From contig NZ_CP048264.1 in NCBI RefSeq assembly GCF_019469185.1, forward strand, positions 1,364,001-1,428,000: 64,000 nucleotides of DNA. The letters are read 5' to 3'. Both the position numbers and the translations under genes were made by a program. The notes under the pieces are model-generated. The model did no database searches, was not told where the DNA came from, and worked only from the letters and a program-made list of their open reading frames with translations. Shown here in pieces: positions 1 to 9,489 of the stretch. This stretch comes from Gilliamella sp. ESL0441. Its GTDB lineage: Bacteria; Pseudomonadota; Gammaproteobacteria; Enterobacterales; Orbaceae. How positions within the stretch are numbered: the stretch's first letter is position 1; each line of letters begins with the position of its first letter.

Positions 1-409
1 TGAACAAGTTGGATTAAAACTTAATATTCACGGTGAAGAAGAACAAGGCTATCGTGACCGCCAAAAAGCGGGGGATTTTGATATGGTATTCGATATTTCT
101 TGGGGTACACCTTATGATCCACAATCCTTTTTATCCGGTATGAAATTACCAGTATATGGGGATTATATGGCACAACAAGGCTTAAAAGAAAAGCCTCAAA
201 TTGATGCCAGCATTAGCAAAGCATTGATTTCAACAGACGAGCAAGAACGCCAAGCCCTATATCGTTATGTGCTTGAAACATTGCATAAACAAGCGGTCTA
301 TATTCCTTTAACTTATGAACGCAATCGAGCTATTGCTATTAAATCTCTTAAAGGCATTGAGTTTGCTCCATCACAATTTGATATTCCTTTTGAGAAAATG
401 CACTATTAA
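1..409 (+). CDS. nikA: Nickel ABC transporter substrate-binding protein NikA, C-terminal part
   Basis: The reading frame is open from base 2 and gives about 135 residues of the C-terminal lobe of a periplasmic family 5 solute-binding protein. The segment with FDISWGTPYDPQSFLSGM followed by a conserved YIPLTYERNR stretch matches the end of NikA as I remember it from E. coli. It would capture nickel in the periplasm and deliver it to the NikB/NikC channel. The 5' end lies outside the window. The downstream genes are in NikBCDE order, which supports nickel rather than peptide as substrate, although these families are easily confused. Confidence 0.87.
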   Translation, partial: EQVGLKLNIHGEEEQGYRDRQKAGDFDMVFDISWGTPYDPQSFLSGMKLPVYGDYMAQQGLKEKPQIDASISKALISTDEQERQALYRYVLETLHKQAVYIPLTYERNRAIAIKSLKGIEFAPSQFDIPFEKMHY

Positions 410-433
410 TTGCGTTATAATTAGTTAGTCATA

Positions 434-1378
434 ATGTTACATTATATTTTTAAACGTTTATTGATGATGATACCGATTTTGATCGGTATCTCGTTCATTG
501 CCTTTTTGCTGATCAACCTTGCCCCTTCTGATCCTGCTGAAGTTGCTTTACGCTTAAATGAGATTATGCCAACGCCTGTAGCCATCGAAAGTATGCGCCA
601 AGAGCTGGGGTTAAATGAGCCCTTTTGGTCTCGATATTTTAGTTGGTTATATCATGCTTTTCATCTGGATTTTGGACGTTCATTCGTTCATCGGGATCGA
701 TTAGTTTGGGATGAAATGATTCGTTGTTTAACCCCAACTTTACTTTTGGCAGTGTCATCATTTGTTCTTACTTTATTCGTTAGCTTAGTGCTAGGTGTGT
801 TATGTGCTATTTTTGCTAACTCAGTCTTCGATCATGTTGTTCGAATCCTCATTTTTATTGGTACCGCCATGCCTAGTTATTGGCTTGGTTTGCTGTGTAT
901 TTGGTTTTTTGCTAATTATTTAGATCTGTTACCAACAAATGGTTATGGCACATGGCAAAATCTTATTTTACCGACAATAACTTTATCTTTTGTTTATATT
1001 GCGACTTATATTCGCTTTATTCGTAATAATATGCTGGAAAATATGCAAAATTACTTTGTATTTTATGCACGTAGTCGAGGATTAAAGGAACGAGCGATAA
1101 TTTTAAAACATGTCTTAGTTAATTCATTACATACCACCATAACCGCACTGGGCATGACAATTCCACAATTGATTGCCGGTTCGTTTGTTGTGGAATATAT
1201 CTTTTCATGGCCGGGACTTGGGCGCTTATGTATAGCCGCTATCATGAATCGAGACTATCCTGTTATTCAAGCTTATATTTTAGTTATGGCGATTTTATTT
1301 GTCGTATGTAATTTTATTGTTGATGTGGTGCATCAATGGTTGGATCCTCGATTACAAAATAGTGGGGATTTAGCATGA
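434..1378 (+). CDS. nikB: Nickel ABC transporter permease NikB
   Basis: A 314-residue inner-membrane permease, the same length as E. coli NikB. It opens with a hydrophobic anchor, has about six membrane segments, and carries the permease coupling loop around residues 210-235 (ARSRGLKERAIILKHVL), which contacts the ATPase. It starts 24 bases after nikA and its stop overlaps the nikC start by four bases (ATGA), so the genes are translationally coupled. It pairs with NikC to form the pore. Confidence 0.9.
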   Translation: MLHYIFKRLLMMIPILIGISFIAFLLINLAPSDPAEVALRLNEIMPTPVAIESMRQELGLNEPFWSRYFSWLYHAFHLDFGRSFVHRDRLVWDEMIRCLTPTLLLAVSSFVLTLFVSLVLGVLCAIFANSVFDHVVRILIFIGTAMPSYWLGLLCIWFFANYLDLLPTNGYGTWQNLILPTITLSFVYIATYIRFIRNNMLENMQNYFVFYARSRGLKERAIILKHVLVNSLHTTITALGMTIPQLIAGSFVVEYIFSWPGLGRLCIAAIMNRDYPVIQAYILVMAILFVVCNFIVDVVHQWLDPRLQNSGDLA

Positions 1379-2208
1379 GTTTAGCAAGACAGTTGATGAA
1401 AAATAAAATGGCATTATGCTGTTTGATGATCATCTCCATCATCATTCTTTTGGGTATTTTTGCGCCCTATATTGCCCCATTTGATCCAAATAAAGTTCGT
1501 ATTGTCCGCAAATATGCCAGTATCTCAACTGAACATTGGCTAGGCTGTGATCATTTAGGTCGAGATATCTTTTCTCGTTTACTTTATGGAATCCGTTCGA
1601 CTCTCTTTTTATCCTTACTAACCATGACAATTACCATTATCGTCGGTTCAATCATCGGGCTAATTTCAGGTTACCAACGAGGCAAATTTGATGAAGTTAT
1701 TATGCGCCTTTGCGATATTATGCTCTCCTTCCCTAGTCAAGTCATGATTTTAGCGATTGTCGGAGTGCTAGGTGTGGGGATTGAAAACGTGATTATTGCT
1801 AATATCGTGGTGAAATGGGCATGGTACAGCCGAATGATCCGCAGTTCAGTGATTAAATACAGTCGAAAAAATTATATTTTATTTTCACGTGCCATTGGTG
1901 CACCACACCGCTTTATTATTCGCCGTCATTTGTTACCCAATATTATGTCGGAATTAGTGGTGTTAGCCACGCTCGATACAGGCTGGGTCATTTTGAATAT
2001 TTCGGCGCTCTCTTTTATTGGATTGGGCGTGCAAGCACCGACTGCCGAATGGGGATTAATGCTTAGTGAAGCCAAAAATGTAATGATTCAACATCCAATG
2101 CAAATGGTCTATCCGGGGATAGCTATTTTAGTCGTCGTGGCGGCTTTTAATCTATTAGGTGACTGTTTGCGAGATATTTTAGATCCGAAGGAAAAAACAC
2201 ATGTGTAA
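1375..2208 (+). CDS. nikC: Nickel ABC transporter permease NikC
   Basis: A 277-residue permease of the DppC/OppC type, again the E. coli NikC length. An N-terminal membrane segment is followed by a periplasmic loop containing HWLGCDHLGRDIFSR, typical of this family, and the coupling loop near residues 165-187 (RAIGAPHRFIIRRHLLPN). It overlaps nikB by four bases and nikD by eight bases. It forms the second half of the inner-membrane channel. Confidence 0.9.
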   Translation: MSLARQLMKNKMALCCLMIISIIILLGIFAPYIAPFDPNKVRIVRKYASISTEHWLGCDHLGRDIFSRLLYGIRSTLFLSLLTMTITIIVGSIIGLISGYQRGKFDEVIMRLCDIMLSFPSQVMILAIVGVLGVGIENVIIANIVVKWAWYSRMIRSSVIKYSRKNYILFSRAIGAPHRFIIRRHLLPNIMSELVVLATLDTGWVILNISALSFIGLGVQAPTAEWGLMLSEAKNVMIQHPMQMVYPGIAILVVVAAFNLLGDCLRDILDPKEKTHV

Positions 2209-3067
2209 CCCCCTGTTAGAGGTTAAAAATCTCACGGTTAACCTTGATAATGGTCAAACGTTATTGGATAACATTTCGTTTAATGTTGAACATCACCAAT
2301 GCGTAGGCATTGTCGGCGAAAGTGGTAGTGGTAAAAGTTTAACCAGTAAAGCGATCATGGGGTTATTAGAACCCTATTTTAAAGTCGAAGGTCAAATTCT
2401 TTTTAATCCTAGACAACCCCAGTTGAATAGACAAGTGAAAGGCGATCTTTTAACCCAATCAGCTGACACACTGCGTCAGATTCGGGGTAACACTATCGCG
2501 ATCATTTTACAGCATCCAATGAGTGCTTTCGATCCGCTTTATCGTATCGGCAAACAAGTCATCGAAACATTACAAGCACACCTTCCCTTAAGCAAAAAAG
2601 AGGCCGTTGCCAAAACACTAACCATGATTAAAGAAATCGGTTTAAATGATCCCAAACAGATTTATAATAAGTATCCTCATCAATTGAGTGGTGGAATGTT
2701 ACAAAGAATCATGATCGGTATTGCATTAATGCTAAAACCCGAATTGATCATTGCTGATGAACCGACAACCGCTTTAGATTCGATTAGTCAGTTCCATATT
2801 TTGAAAATGTTTGAACAAATCAAGCAGCAATCAACTACCGCCATGATTTTTATTTCACACGATTTAGGCGTGATACATCATATTGCCGATCATATTGTTG
2901 TCATGCAACAAGGTAAAATTGTTGAACAAGGCTGTCGAGATCAAATCTTTTATCATGCTGAAAATGATTACACCCGTTATCTAATCAGCGCGCGCAAACA
3001 GTTATTAGCTAAATTTGATTCGGTGGTTTATCCTAAAATGTTTATTCCGACGTTGGAGAGTGCTTAA
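2201..3067 (+). CDS. nikD: Nickel import ATP-binding protein NikD
   Basis: ABC ATPase of 288 residues, somewhat longer than E. coli NikD (about 254). Walker A GESGSGKS is at residues 39-46, the signature LSGGMLQR near 162, and Walker B LIIADEPT follows. A C-terminal tail of about 25 residues accounts for part of the extra length. It overlaps the end of nikC and is followed directly by nikE. It supplies energy for nickel import with NikE. Confidence 0.88.
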   Translation: MCNPLLEVKNLTVNLDNGQTLLDNISFNVEHHQCVGIVGESGSGKSLTSKAIMGLLEPYFKVEGQILFNPRQPQLNRQVKGDLLTQSADTLRQIRGNTIAIILQHPMSAFDPLYRIGKQVIETLQAHLPLSKKEAVAKTLTMIKEIGLNDPKQIYNKYPHQLSGGMLQRIMIGIALMLKPELIIADEPTTALDSISQFHILKMFEQIKQQSTTAMIFISHDLGVIHHIADHIVVMQQGKIVEQGCRDQIFYHAENDYTRYLISARKQLLAKFDSVVYPKMFIPTLESA

Positions 3068-3847
3068 ATGTCTGCATTATTGCAAGTTGAACAGGTAAGC
3101 AAATCCTTTTTACAACCTCATCAAGGTCTGTTTAGTCGCAAGAAGAACAAGGTCATTAAAGATGTTTCTTTCTCGTTAAAACAGGGCGAATGTCTGGGTA
3201 TTATTGGTGAAAGTGGCAGTGGCAAAAGCACACTTGGAAAGCTTATTTTAGGTTTAGAAAAACCCGATACGGGTAAGATCCTATTTAACGGGCAAGATAT
3301 TGCGAAACGAGCATGGAAATGCTCATCACAGCGACGTAATATTAGCGCTGTGTTTCAAGATTATAATGCTTCGGTGAATCCTTATTTTACGGCTGCTAAT
3401 ATTATTGCTGAACCCCTTGATATTTACGAAAAGTTATCATCGACAGCACGAAAAAAACGAATAGATCAATTATTGGAACAAGTTGGATTAGATCATTCAT
3501 TCTGTCAGCGGTTTGCTCATGAAATGAGTGGCGGTCAATTGCAACGAATTTGCATAGCCAGAGCGATTGCCTGTCATCCGCAATTTATTTTGTTTGATGA
3601 AGCAGTCAGTTCGTTAGATATTTCTGTTCAAACGCAGATTTTATCGTTATTGGCAGATTTGCAAAAACAGTTAAATTTAACCAGTATTTTTATTACTCAT
3701 GATTTAACCACGATTACGTATTTGTGTAATCGAGTGATGTTTTTTTATCAAGGAAGAATTGTAGAACAGGTTGACGATATTGCCCAATTGAGTAATGTCC
3801 GTCATGATTATTCCAAACAGCTTCTTGACTCTATATTAGGTTTTTAA
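3068..3847 (+). CDS. nikE: Nickel import ATP-binding protein NikE
   Basis: ABC ATPase of 259 residues with Walker A GESGSGKST at 47-55, signature MSGGQLQR and Walker B FILFDEAVSSLD. It is the second ATPase of the importer. The ATG follows the nikD stop with no gap, and a MATE gene begins four bases after its end, so all belong to one transcript. No nickel-dependent enzyme is visible in this window. Confidence 0.87.
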   Translation: MSALLQVEQVSKSFLQPHQGLFSRKKNKVIKDVSFSLKQGECLGIIGESGSGKSTLGKLILGLEKPDTGKILFNGQDIAKRAWKCSSQRRNISAVFQDYNASVNPYFTAANIIAEPLDIYEKLSSTARKKRIDQLLEQVGLDHSFCQRFAHEMSGGQLQRICIARAIACHPQFILFDEAVSSLDISVQTQILSLLADLQKQLNLTSIFITHDLTTITYLCNRVMFFYQGRIVEQVDDIAQLSNVRHDYSKQLLDSILGF

Positions 3848-3850
3848 TCT

Positions 3851-5176
3851 ATGACAACACAATCCGCCGTTAATAAACGTTATCGCTTTAACGATTATTT
3901 AGCATTGGTTATCCCTTTTATTATTTCAACTATCACAACCCCATTATTGGGCGTGGTTGATACTGCGTTGGTCGGTCATCTACCCAATCCTGCTTTTATT
4001 GCTGGCATTGCCGTTGGTGCGGTGATCTTTAATACCATTTATTGGTTATTTGGTTTTTTACGTGTGAGTACCACCGGATTTGCGGCACAAGCATTAGATG
4101 ATCCTCTATTACTGCGTTCTTCGTTAATTCGCCCCCTGTTTATTGCGATTGTTTTAGGCATTTTATTTATTGTTTTTCAGCAATTTATTTTTGGTGCTTC
4201 AATGCAAATCATCAAACCTAATGAAGAAGTTAGGCATTATGCAGATATCTATTTTTCGATCCTAATTTGGGGAGCTCCGTTTGTACTGATTAACTATGTG
4301 CTGGTTGGTTGGTTAATGGGGATGTCCAAAATAAAAGCCGTGCTGTTTTTGCAAGTGTTGATTAATTTACTCAATATTATTATGGCGGTCATTTTTGTTT
4401 GGGGCTTTCATTGGGATATTCAAGGCGTGGCATTTGCAACACTCAGTGCGCAAGTGATTTGTACGTTGTTAGGGATCGGGTTTATTGGTCGCTATTTACC
4501 CCAATCACAACAAAAAACGGATTTGAAATCGATCCTTTCTTGGCAGTCATTGAAAGGGGTAATTTTAGTTAATACTAATTTAATGATTCGAACTATTTGC
4601 CTGCTAGTTGTAACGAATCATTTTATTTCGATTGGTTCAAGTTTTAGTACTGAAGTATTGGCGGCCAATGCGGTACTGTTTCAAATCCATTACTTAATGG
4701 CGTATTTATTTGATGGTTTTGCTAATGCGTCAAGTGTATTTAGTGGTAAAGCTAAAGGCACCCAAAATATGGCGTTATACCAACAAACCTTGCGTTGGTC
4801 ACTGCAAGCGTGTGTGATTTGTCCGGTGATATTAATTGCAATCTGGTTTGCTTTTGACACCACGATAATCCGATTATTAACCAATCAAAATGACATTATT
4901 AATCTTTGTCTACAATACCATTATTGGTTAGTTATTTTTCCGGTTGTGGTTGCTGGTGGATTGATCTATTACGGGGTGTTTTCAGGCATCAGTTATACAT
5001 CTTCTATTCGTGATTCCATGATCCTTGCCCTTTTACTTTGGTTAATCGCTCAATCTATTTTTGTACCAATATGGGGCAATAACGGTTTGTGGTTTTCCTA
5101 TATTTTATTTAGTTTAGGACGCACACTCTTTTTAGTGATTTGGATTAATCGATCGAAACAATATCTTATGCGTTGA
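3851..5176 (+). CDS. MATE family efflux transporter, DinF-like
   Basis: A 441-residue multidrug and toxic compound extrusion protein with about 12 hydrophobic segments. The N-terminal motif PLLGVVDTALVGHL and the following AIFNTIYW/FGFLR region are typical of the DinF branch. MATE proteins export cations or drugs using Na+ or H+ gradients; the substrate cannot be read from the sequence. It starts four bases after nikE and so is probably cotranscribed, an unusual partner for a nickel importer. Confidence 0.85.
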   Translation: MTTQSAVNKRYRFNDYLALVIPFIISTITTPLLGVVDTALVGHLPNPAFIAGIAVGAVIFNTIYWLFGFLRVSTTGFAAQALDDPLLLRSSLIRPLFIAIVLGILFIVFQQFIFGASMQIIKPNEEVRHYADIYFSILIWGAPFVLINYVLVGWLMGMSKIKAVLFLQVLINLLNIIMAVIFVWGFHWDIQGVAFATLSAQVICTLLGIGFIGRYLPQSQQKTDLKSILSWQSLKGVILVNTNLMIRTICLLVVTNHFISIGSSFSTEVLAANAVLFQIHYLMAYLFDGFANASSVFSGKAKGTQNMALYQQTLRWSLQACVICPVILIAIWFAFDTTIIRLLTNQNDIINLCLQYHYWLVIFPVVVAGGLIYYGVFSGISYTSSIRDSMILALLLWLIAQSIFVPIWGNNGLWFSYILFSLGRTLFLVIWINRSKQYLMR

Positions 5177-5189
5177 TTTAACTAAACCA

Positions 5190-5220
5190 GCAGTAAATAG
5201 ATTTCATTCTATTTACTGTT
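5190..5220 (+). terminator. Candidate terminator after the nik-MATE operon
   Basis: Perfect 11-bp inverted repeat, CAGTAAATAGA at 5191-5201 with TCTATTTACTG at 5208-5218 and a six-base loop. The T tract after it is short, so efficiency is uncertain. Confidence 0.5.
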
Positions 5221-5327
5221 CGCTCTAGAATTTTGTAAATTGTTTTACTTTTTGCAATCAAATTTCTATTTCAATTCAACTCTTATATAATCATCTGTAA
5301 TGTGAGTCAAAAGAGGAATTAAATTCG

Positions 5328-6071
5328 ATGAATAAAGGAAACAAAACCGTTATTGTGACGGGTGCTTCAAGTGGAATTGGTTTTGCGATAGCGAAAGCCT
5401 ATCTTGAGCGAGGTTTCAATGTCGTTGCCAATGGTCGAGATAAAGCTCGTTTAGAACAAGCAGCGATTAAATTAGGCGAACCTGATAATTTATTACTTGT
5501 AGCTGGGGACATTGCTAAGCCGCAAACGGCAGAATTGCTTTTTTCACACGCTATTGCGAGATTTGGTAAAGTCGATATTTTAGTGAATAATGCAGGCATA
5601 TTTATATCTAAACCCGCCGTTGAGTATACACAAGATGATCTAAACACCCTAATTGATACCAACCTTAAAGGGTTTTTCTACCCTGCTCAGACAGCTGCTA
5701 AACATATGATAGCCAATCAGTCAGGGCATATCATTAATATTACTGCTGCCATTGCTATGCAACCTAATTTGACTGTACCAGCTTTATTACCAATTATGAT
5801 CAAAGGCGGTATTAATAGTGCCATTAAAGGTTTAGCATTAGAATTAGCATCAAGCCATGTTATGGTTAACGGTATTGCACCTGGCATTATTGAGACCCCA
5901 ATGCATCCTACCGATCCCCAAGTTCAAGCAGTGTTAAAATCTATGGCTCCTGTCAATCGGATTGGACAGGTTCAAGATATTATCAATGCCGTCATGTATT
6001 TAACGGATTCTAATTTTGTTACCGGTACAATTATGGTCGTTGACGGTGGCTCAACAGCAGGCAAATGGTAG
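5328..6071 (+). CDS. SDR family oxidoreductase with an altered active site
   Basis: A 247-residue short-chain dehydrogenase. The nucleotide-binding TGASSGIG is at residues 11-18 and NNAG lies near 86-89. The C-terminus (VDGGSTAGKW) fits a subfamily I recall in which the usual YxxxK is degenerate: here the Lys is kept in LLPIMIKGG but the Tyr position is Pro. The start has a good Shine-Dalgarno (AGAGGAA). It stands alone between the nik operon and a convergent TonB receptor gene. Substrate unknown. Confidence 0.85.
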   Translation: MNKGNKTVIVTGASSGIGFAIAKAYLERGFNVVANGRDKARLEQAAIKLGEPDNLLLVAGDIAKPQTAELLFSHAIARFGKVDILVNNAGIFISKPAVEYTQDDLNTLIDTNLKGFFYPAQTAAKHMIANQSGHIINITAAIAMQPNLTVPALLPIMIKGGINSAIKGLALELASSHVMVNGIAPGIIETPMHPTDPQVQAVLKSMAPVNRIGQVQDIINAVMYLTDSNFVTGTIMVVDGGSTAGKW

Positions 6072-6099
6072 ATAGATTCAGCACTGATGACTTATTGAA

Positions 6100-6119
6100 A
6101 CTGCCAGTAAACTGGCAGT
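6100..6119. terminator. Hairpin between convergent genes
   Basis: ACTGCCAGT at 6100-6108 and ACTGGCAGT at 6111-6119 form a nine-bp stem with a two-base spacer between the SDR and receptor genes. It could terminate both transcripts, but neither side has a clean T run. Confidence 0.45.
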
Positions 6120-6138
6120 ATTCAAATTTAAATGAAGT

Positions 6139-8478
6139 TTAGAATCGGTATGAAACACTTGCTTTAAAGTTTCGGGCGAGTCCATAGGTGTTTTCGCCTA
6201 AATAAAGTCGATAATCTTTATTAAATAGATTATCAATGGTTAACTTAATTTCGGCTTTAGGCAGAAAAGTCGGTTGCCAACTCGCAAAAAGATTGTGTAT
6301 TGAATACCCCGACGATCGCCCTAATCCATAAGCGCCCAGATCATTTAATCCGTCATGATTTCTGTCTTCTAGTCCTGTGCGATCTTGTTTTCGTACAAAT
6401 TGGGCATTCCACCCTGCTCTCACATTCCAGTCCGGAATTTTAAACCCCGTTGTTAATGTTGCGGTGCGTGGTGCAATCGTTGCGACATAGGTCTTATGAT
6501 GCATCCATGGTGCTTGTGGTGCTGTATCTCGTTCTCCTTTTTGGATTGAGTAGGTCGCACTTGCAAACCAATATTTACTGTCATAAAACGTTTCAAGTTC
6601 AAAACCTTTGACAATCATTTTACCCGGAATATTACGATAATTTGCCTGCCCAAGCGGACACGCTTTGCCTGGACCGCATATTGATCCATTGAATCCTCGA
6701 GTAACAAAAATCTCATCGGTGACACGCTGTCTAAATAACGTGCTACGAACTTGTAACTTATCATTTTCGAGTATTAAATTATTAAAATCGAGAATATTCC
6801 CAATTCGAATTGATAAATTCCGCTCTTTTTTCAAATGACGGCTAGTTGCCGAAATTTTACCGCTTCCTCCATTTTTAGGAGTAAACTGGACTTCATAGTT
6901 TTCATCAATAGTTGGCGCTTGCCATGCATAACTGATATCCCCAAAAAATCCGACATTTTGGGTGGTTTGCCAATAGGATCCAAAGCGTGGTGTCCAACCT
7001 GAATAGGTCACGGGTGAATAGTCATGACCATAACGAGGATCGGGATCGTTATACGCTGAAGCATAATTCTTTTTACCGTGATTTCGGACATAATCATATC
7101 GAAGGCTGGGTGATAAGACAAAATCACTAATCGAAAGTTCATCTTGAATATAAAAACTATAAGTTTGCTGTTTACCAGAAGGCATGTAAGCCGGTTGGAA
7201 ATAACCATTGTTATAATTTGGTTTTTTAGCATAATTTTTGTAATACATTAACGTATCACGATCATGTAGATGTGCTTGTAATCCAATTTTTAATGCATTA
7301 TCGACAGCGCCGGTGCTAAAAATACTGACATTTTCAAGCTCGATAGTTTTATCGGTATAGCTAACCCAACTTTCGTTACCCATTGTCCCTAATGAAGCCA
7401 CCGGATTGTATTTATTAGGACGAGTATCATGTTGTTTAGTTTTGGAATAAGTGGTGTGTAACGTCAAATTAATTAACGGATTATAAGTTGGCTGATAATT
7501 CCATTTAAATTGGGCGGATTCATCTTGCTGATCACGTTTTACCAATTTTCTTAACCATGCTGCTTTATATCCATATTTTTTAATTTGTGCAGCGGTCGGG
7601 GGTGTCATTTTTTCGACATATTTGGCTGCCCAAGGTTGCCATGAATCCCGTTTTGAACGTATACCTGATAGAGTGAAAGTGTGTTCTTCATTGGGTCTAA
7701 AATTGAGTTTCGCCATGTAGGAATCCATGTCATCTTCTGAAAACTCAAATCTTGAGCCATCGGGACGTTTAAAATTACCGCTGTCTCGGTTAGTGTAATA
7801 AATAAGACCATCAAACATGTCATCTTGTGTTCGACCATATACTGCGCTTGTCACCATATTCTGATGATTGTTTGAATGAAAACTGTATTTGATTAATGCG
7901 CCAAGGTATTGATTGGGGTCAAGCAGATCAATCGCATCTTTAGTCTCCATTTTTATCACGCCACCAAAGCCGCCATTTCCAAACTTCACATCGTGTGGGC
8001 CTTTGTTAACTTCAACTTGTTTAAGAAGTTCTGGTTCAACAAAAATCGATCCTTGTTGATATTTTTGGAATCCTTTTTGTGCACCATCTACAATAATTTT
8101 GACATCTTCAACTTTACCAAAACCCCATATATTTAAGGTTTGCCCCCCTGGCCTAACTGAACCGGCAGCACTCACACCGGGTAAAGTATTAAGCAATTCG
8201 GCAACATTATCGGATTGTTTTTGTTCTATTAGCCCTGATGAAAGTGTTGATCGTCCCGCAATAACACTATTTATTTTTTTTAATTCATCTTGCGTTGATG
8301 AGCCGGCAATGACAGTAATCACATCGTCTATATCGTCACGATTAACCATATTGTTCTTCGTTAATGGTTTATTCGGTTCATCAATATTTTGCTTTGTATC
8401 TTTATCTTCAAGCACAGACTCAGCTTGTGAAGAAAAACTCATAAAGAGTAATAAGATACTTACCTTTTTATAACTCAT
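6139..8478 (-). CDS. TonB-dependent outer-membrane receptor, heme/hemoglobin type
   Basis: A 779-residue receptor with signal peptide (MSYKKVSILLLFMSFSSQA), a TonB-box/plug region (NVAELLNTLPGVSAAGSVRP, KGPHDVKFGNGGFGGVI) and a long beta-barrel ending in Tyr-Arg-Phe, as expected for outer-membrane insertion. The plug and barrel resemble the hemoglobin/transferrin/lactoferrin receptor family. One extracellular loop carries a Cys pair (CGPGKACP), perhaps a disulfide. A near-perfect Fur box lies about 65 bases upstream, so iron limitation should induce it. Heme is likelier than a siderophore as ligand, but that is inference. Confidence 0.82.
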   Translation of the reverse strand: MSYKKVSILLLFMSFSSQAESVLEDKDTKQNIDEPNKPLTKNNMVNRDDIDDVITVIAGSSTQDELKKINSVIAGRSTLSSGLIEQKQSDNVAELLNTLPGVSAAGSVRPGGQTLNIWGFGKVEDVKIIVDGAQKGFQKYQQGSIFVEPELLKQVEVNKGPHDVKFGNGGFGGVIKMETKDAIDLLDPNQYLGALIKYSFHSNNHQNMVTSAVYGRTQDDMFDGLIYYTNRDSGNFKRPDGSRFEFSEDDMDSYMAKLNFRPNEEHTFTLSGIRSKRDSWQPWAAKYVEKMTPPTAAQIKKYGYKAAWLRKLVKRDQQDESAQFKWNYQPTYNPLINLTLHTTYSKTKQHDTRPNKYNPVASLGTMGNESWVSYTDKTIELENVSIFSTGAVDNALKIGLQAHLHDRDTLMYYKNYAKKPNYNNGYFQPAYMPSGKQQTYSFYIQDELSISDFVLSPSLRYDYVRNHGKKNYASAYNDPDPRYGHDYSPVTYSGWTPRFGSYWQTTQNVGFFGDISYAWQAPTIDENYEVQFTPKNGGSGKISATSRHLKKERNLSIRIGNILDFNNLILENDKLQVRSTLFRQRVTDEIFVTRGFNGSICGPGKACPLGQANYRNIPGKMIVKGFELETFYDSKYWFASATYSIQKGERDTAPQAPWMHHKTYVATIAPRTATLTTGFKIPDWNVRAGWNAQFVRKQDRTGLEDRNHDGLNDLGAYGLGRSSGYSIHNLFASWQPTFLPKAEIKLTIDNLFNKDYRLYLGENTYGLARNFKASVSYRF

Positions 8479-8542
8479 GTTTCATTCCTTCATAAAAAAC
8501 AATTAAATCATTTAACACATCTCTAAATTTAACCTTACAAAT

Positions 8543-8561
8543 AATAATGATAATCATTATC
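8543..8561. promoter_or_regulatory. Fur box upstream of the TonB receptor
   Basis: AATAATGATAATCATTATC matches the 19-bp Fur consensus GATAATGATAATCATTATC at 18 of 19 positions. It lies 65-83 bases upstream of the receptor start codon on the minus strand, a normal place for iron-dependent repression. Confidence 0.88.
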
Positions 8562-8868
8562 AAATACAAGTTTGGTAAGTATATTGGGTTTGTCAAAAAA
8601 TAGACAGAAAAATATGTATAAATTTTGGTTGAAAACGTTAACAAAATTATTTTTATTTAACGGTTAAAACAACCTAGTGTTTTCATGTTTATTATCAGAA
8701 TAAAGCAACAAAATGGAGAGTGATGTTAAAAACGTCGTATCGATTTGATGTTAATTTTCAGGTTCCCTATCAGATAAACAGGAAACCTGAATGAAAAAAT
8801 AATATCAATTCAAAAAAATGAATTGAAAGATATGCCTGAAATTCAATAACACAATGTTCTTCATTTAG
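8562..8868. other. Intergenic stretch between the receptor promoter and prfH
   Basis: No coding frame is credible here. The only structure I see is an imperfect hairpin at about 8759-8789 (CAGGTTCC against GGAAACCTG), possibly the terminator of the rtcB2-prfH transcript reading leftwards. Confidence 0.4.
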
Positions 8869-9489
8869 TTATTTTCTGCCCTCCCAAAACTGTTCTCCAT
8901 AAAATACTAGACTACTGTTACCACGAGGAATAGCATAATGAAATTGCTGACGAATATCTTTTTGTTGTTGATATTGATTTGCCTCATATTCAGCCAATTT
9001 ATGTGCTAACAGCACTTTTGCTATACGTTTATTTGCATGTTGGCTACGTTCTGATTGAACTTTAACCGTAATACCGGTGCTAATATGCGTTGCCCGCACA
9101 GCGGACTCCGTTTTATTCACATGCTGCCCACCTGCCCCTGAAGATTTCGTTGTTGAAAATTCAATTGCACTCTCTAGTATTGGCGCAGGATTTGGTAAGC
9201 AAGTAATACCGATAAACCAATTTTTACGTTTATGATGTGGTCGGTAAGGACTCTGACACACCCATTGTAAAGTACCGCTCCAACGAGCAATTAGTTGTTC
9301 ACTTTGATCACCTTCAACAGAAATCAATACCGAACGATAAGTATTGGGCTTATCGCCCATAATACTTTCTAGAATTTCGGCGGTTAACGCTAATTTGTTT
9401 GCTTCAAACAAAAATTGTTTTACCGCTTTTGCCACCGTCAATGTGCATTCATCTGGTCCTCTGCCAGACGATAATAAGAGTATTGGCAT
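8869..9489 (-). CDS. prfH: Peptide chain release factor-like protein PrfH
   Basis: A 206-residue class I release-factor homolog lacking the stop-codon-reading domain. The peptidyl hydrolysis motif is at residues 118-128 (GAGGQHVNKTE, GGQ at 120-122), followed by a basic C-terminal part (KVQSERSQHANKRIAK). It begins on the last base of the rtcB2 stop (TAATG overlap), so the two are translated together. Published work describes PrfH as releasing peptide from ribosomes whose 16S rRNA is cut in the decoding centre, after which RtcB2 reseals the rRNA. That role here is inferred from family and context. Confidence 0.9.
   Translation of the reverse strand: MPILLLSSGRGPDECTLTVAKAVKQFLFEANKLALTAEILESIMGDKPNTYRSVLISVEGDQSEQLIARWSGTLQWVCQSPYRPHHKRKNWFIGITCLPNPAPILESAIEFSTTKSSGAGGQHVNKTESAVRATHISTGITVKVQSERSQHANKRIAKVLLAHKLAEYEANQYQQQKDIRQQFHYAIPRGNSSLVFYGEQFWEGRK

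Noticed and set aside
8099..8473. 124-residue rightward ORF opposite the TonB receptor
   Set aside because: It mirrors the conserved plug domain of the receptor in antisense.
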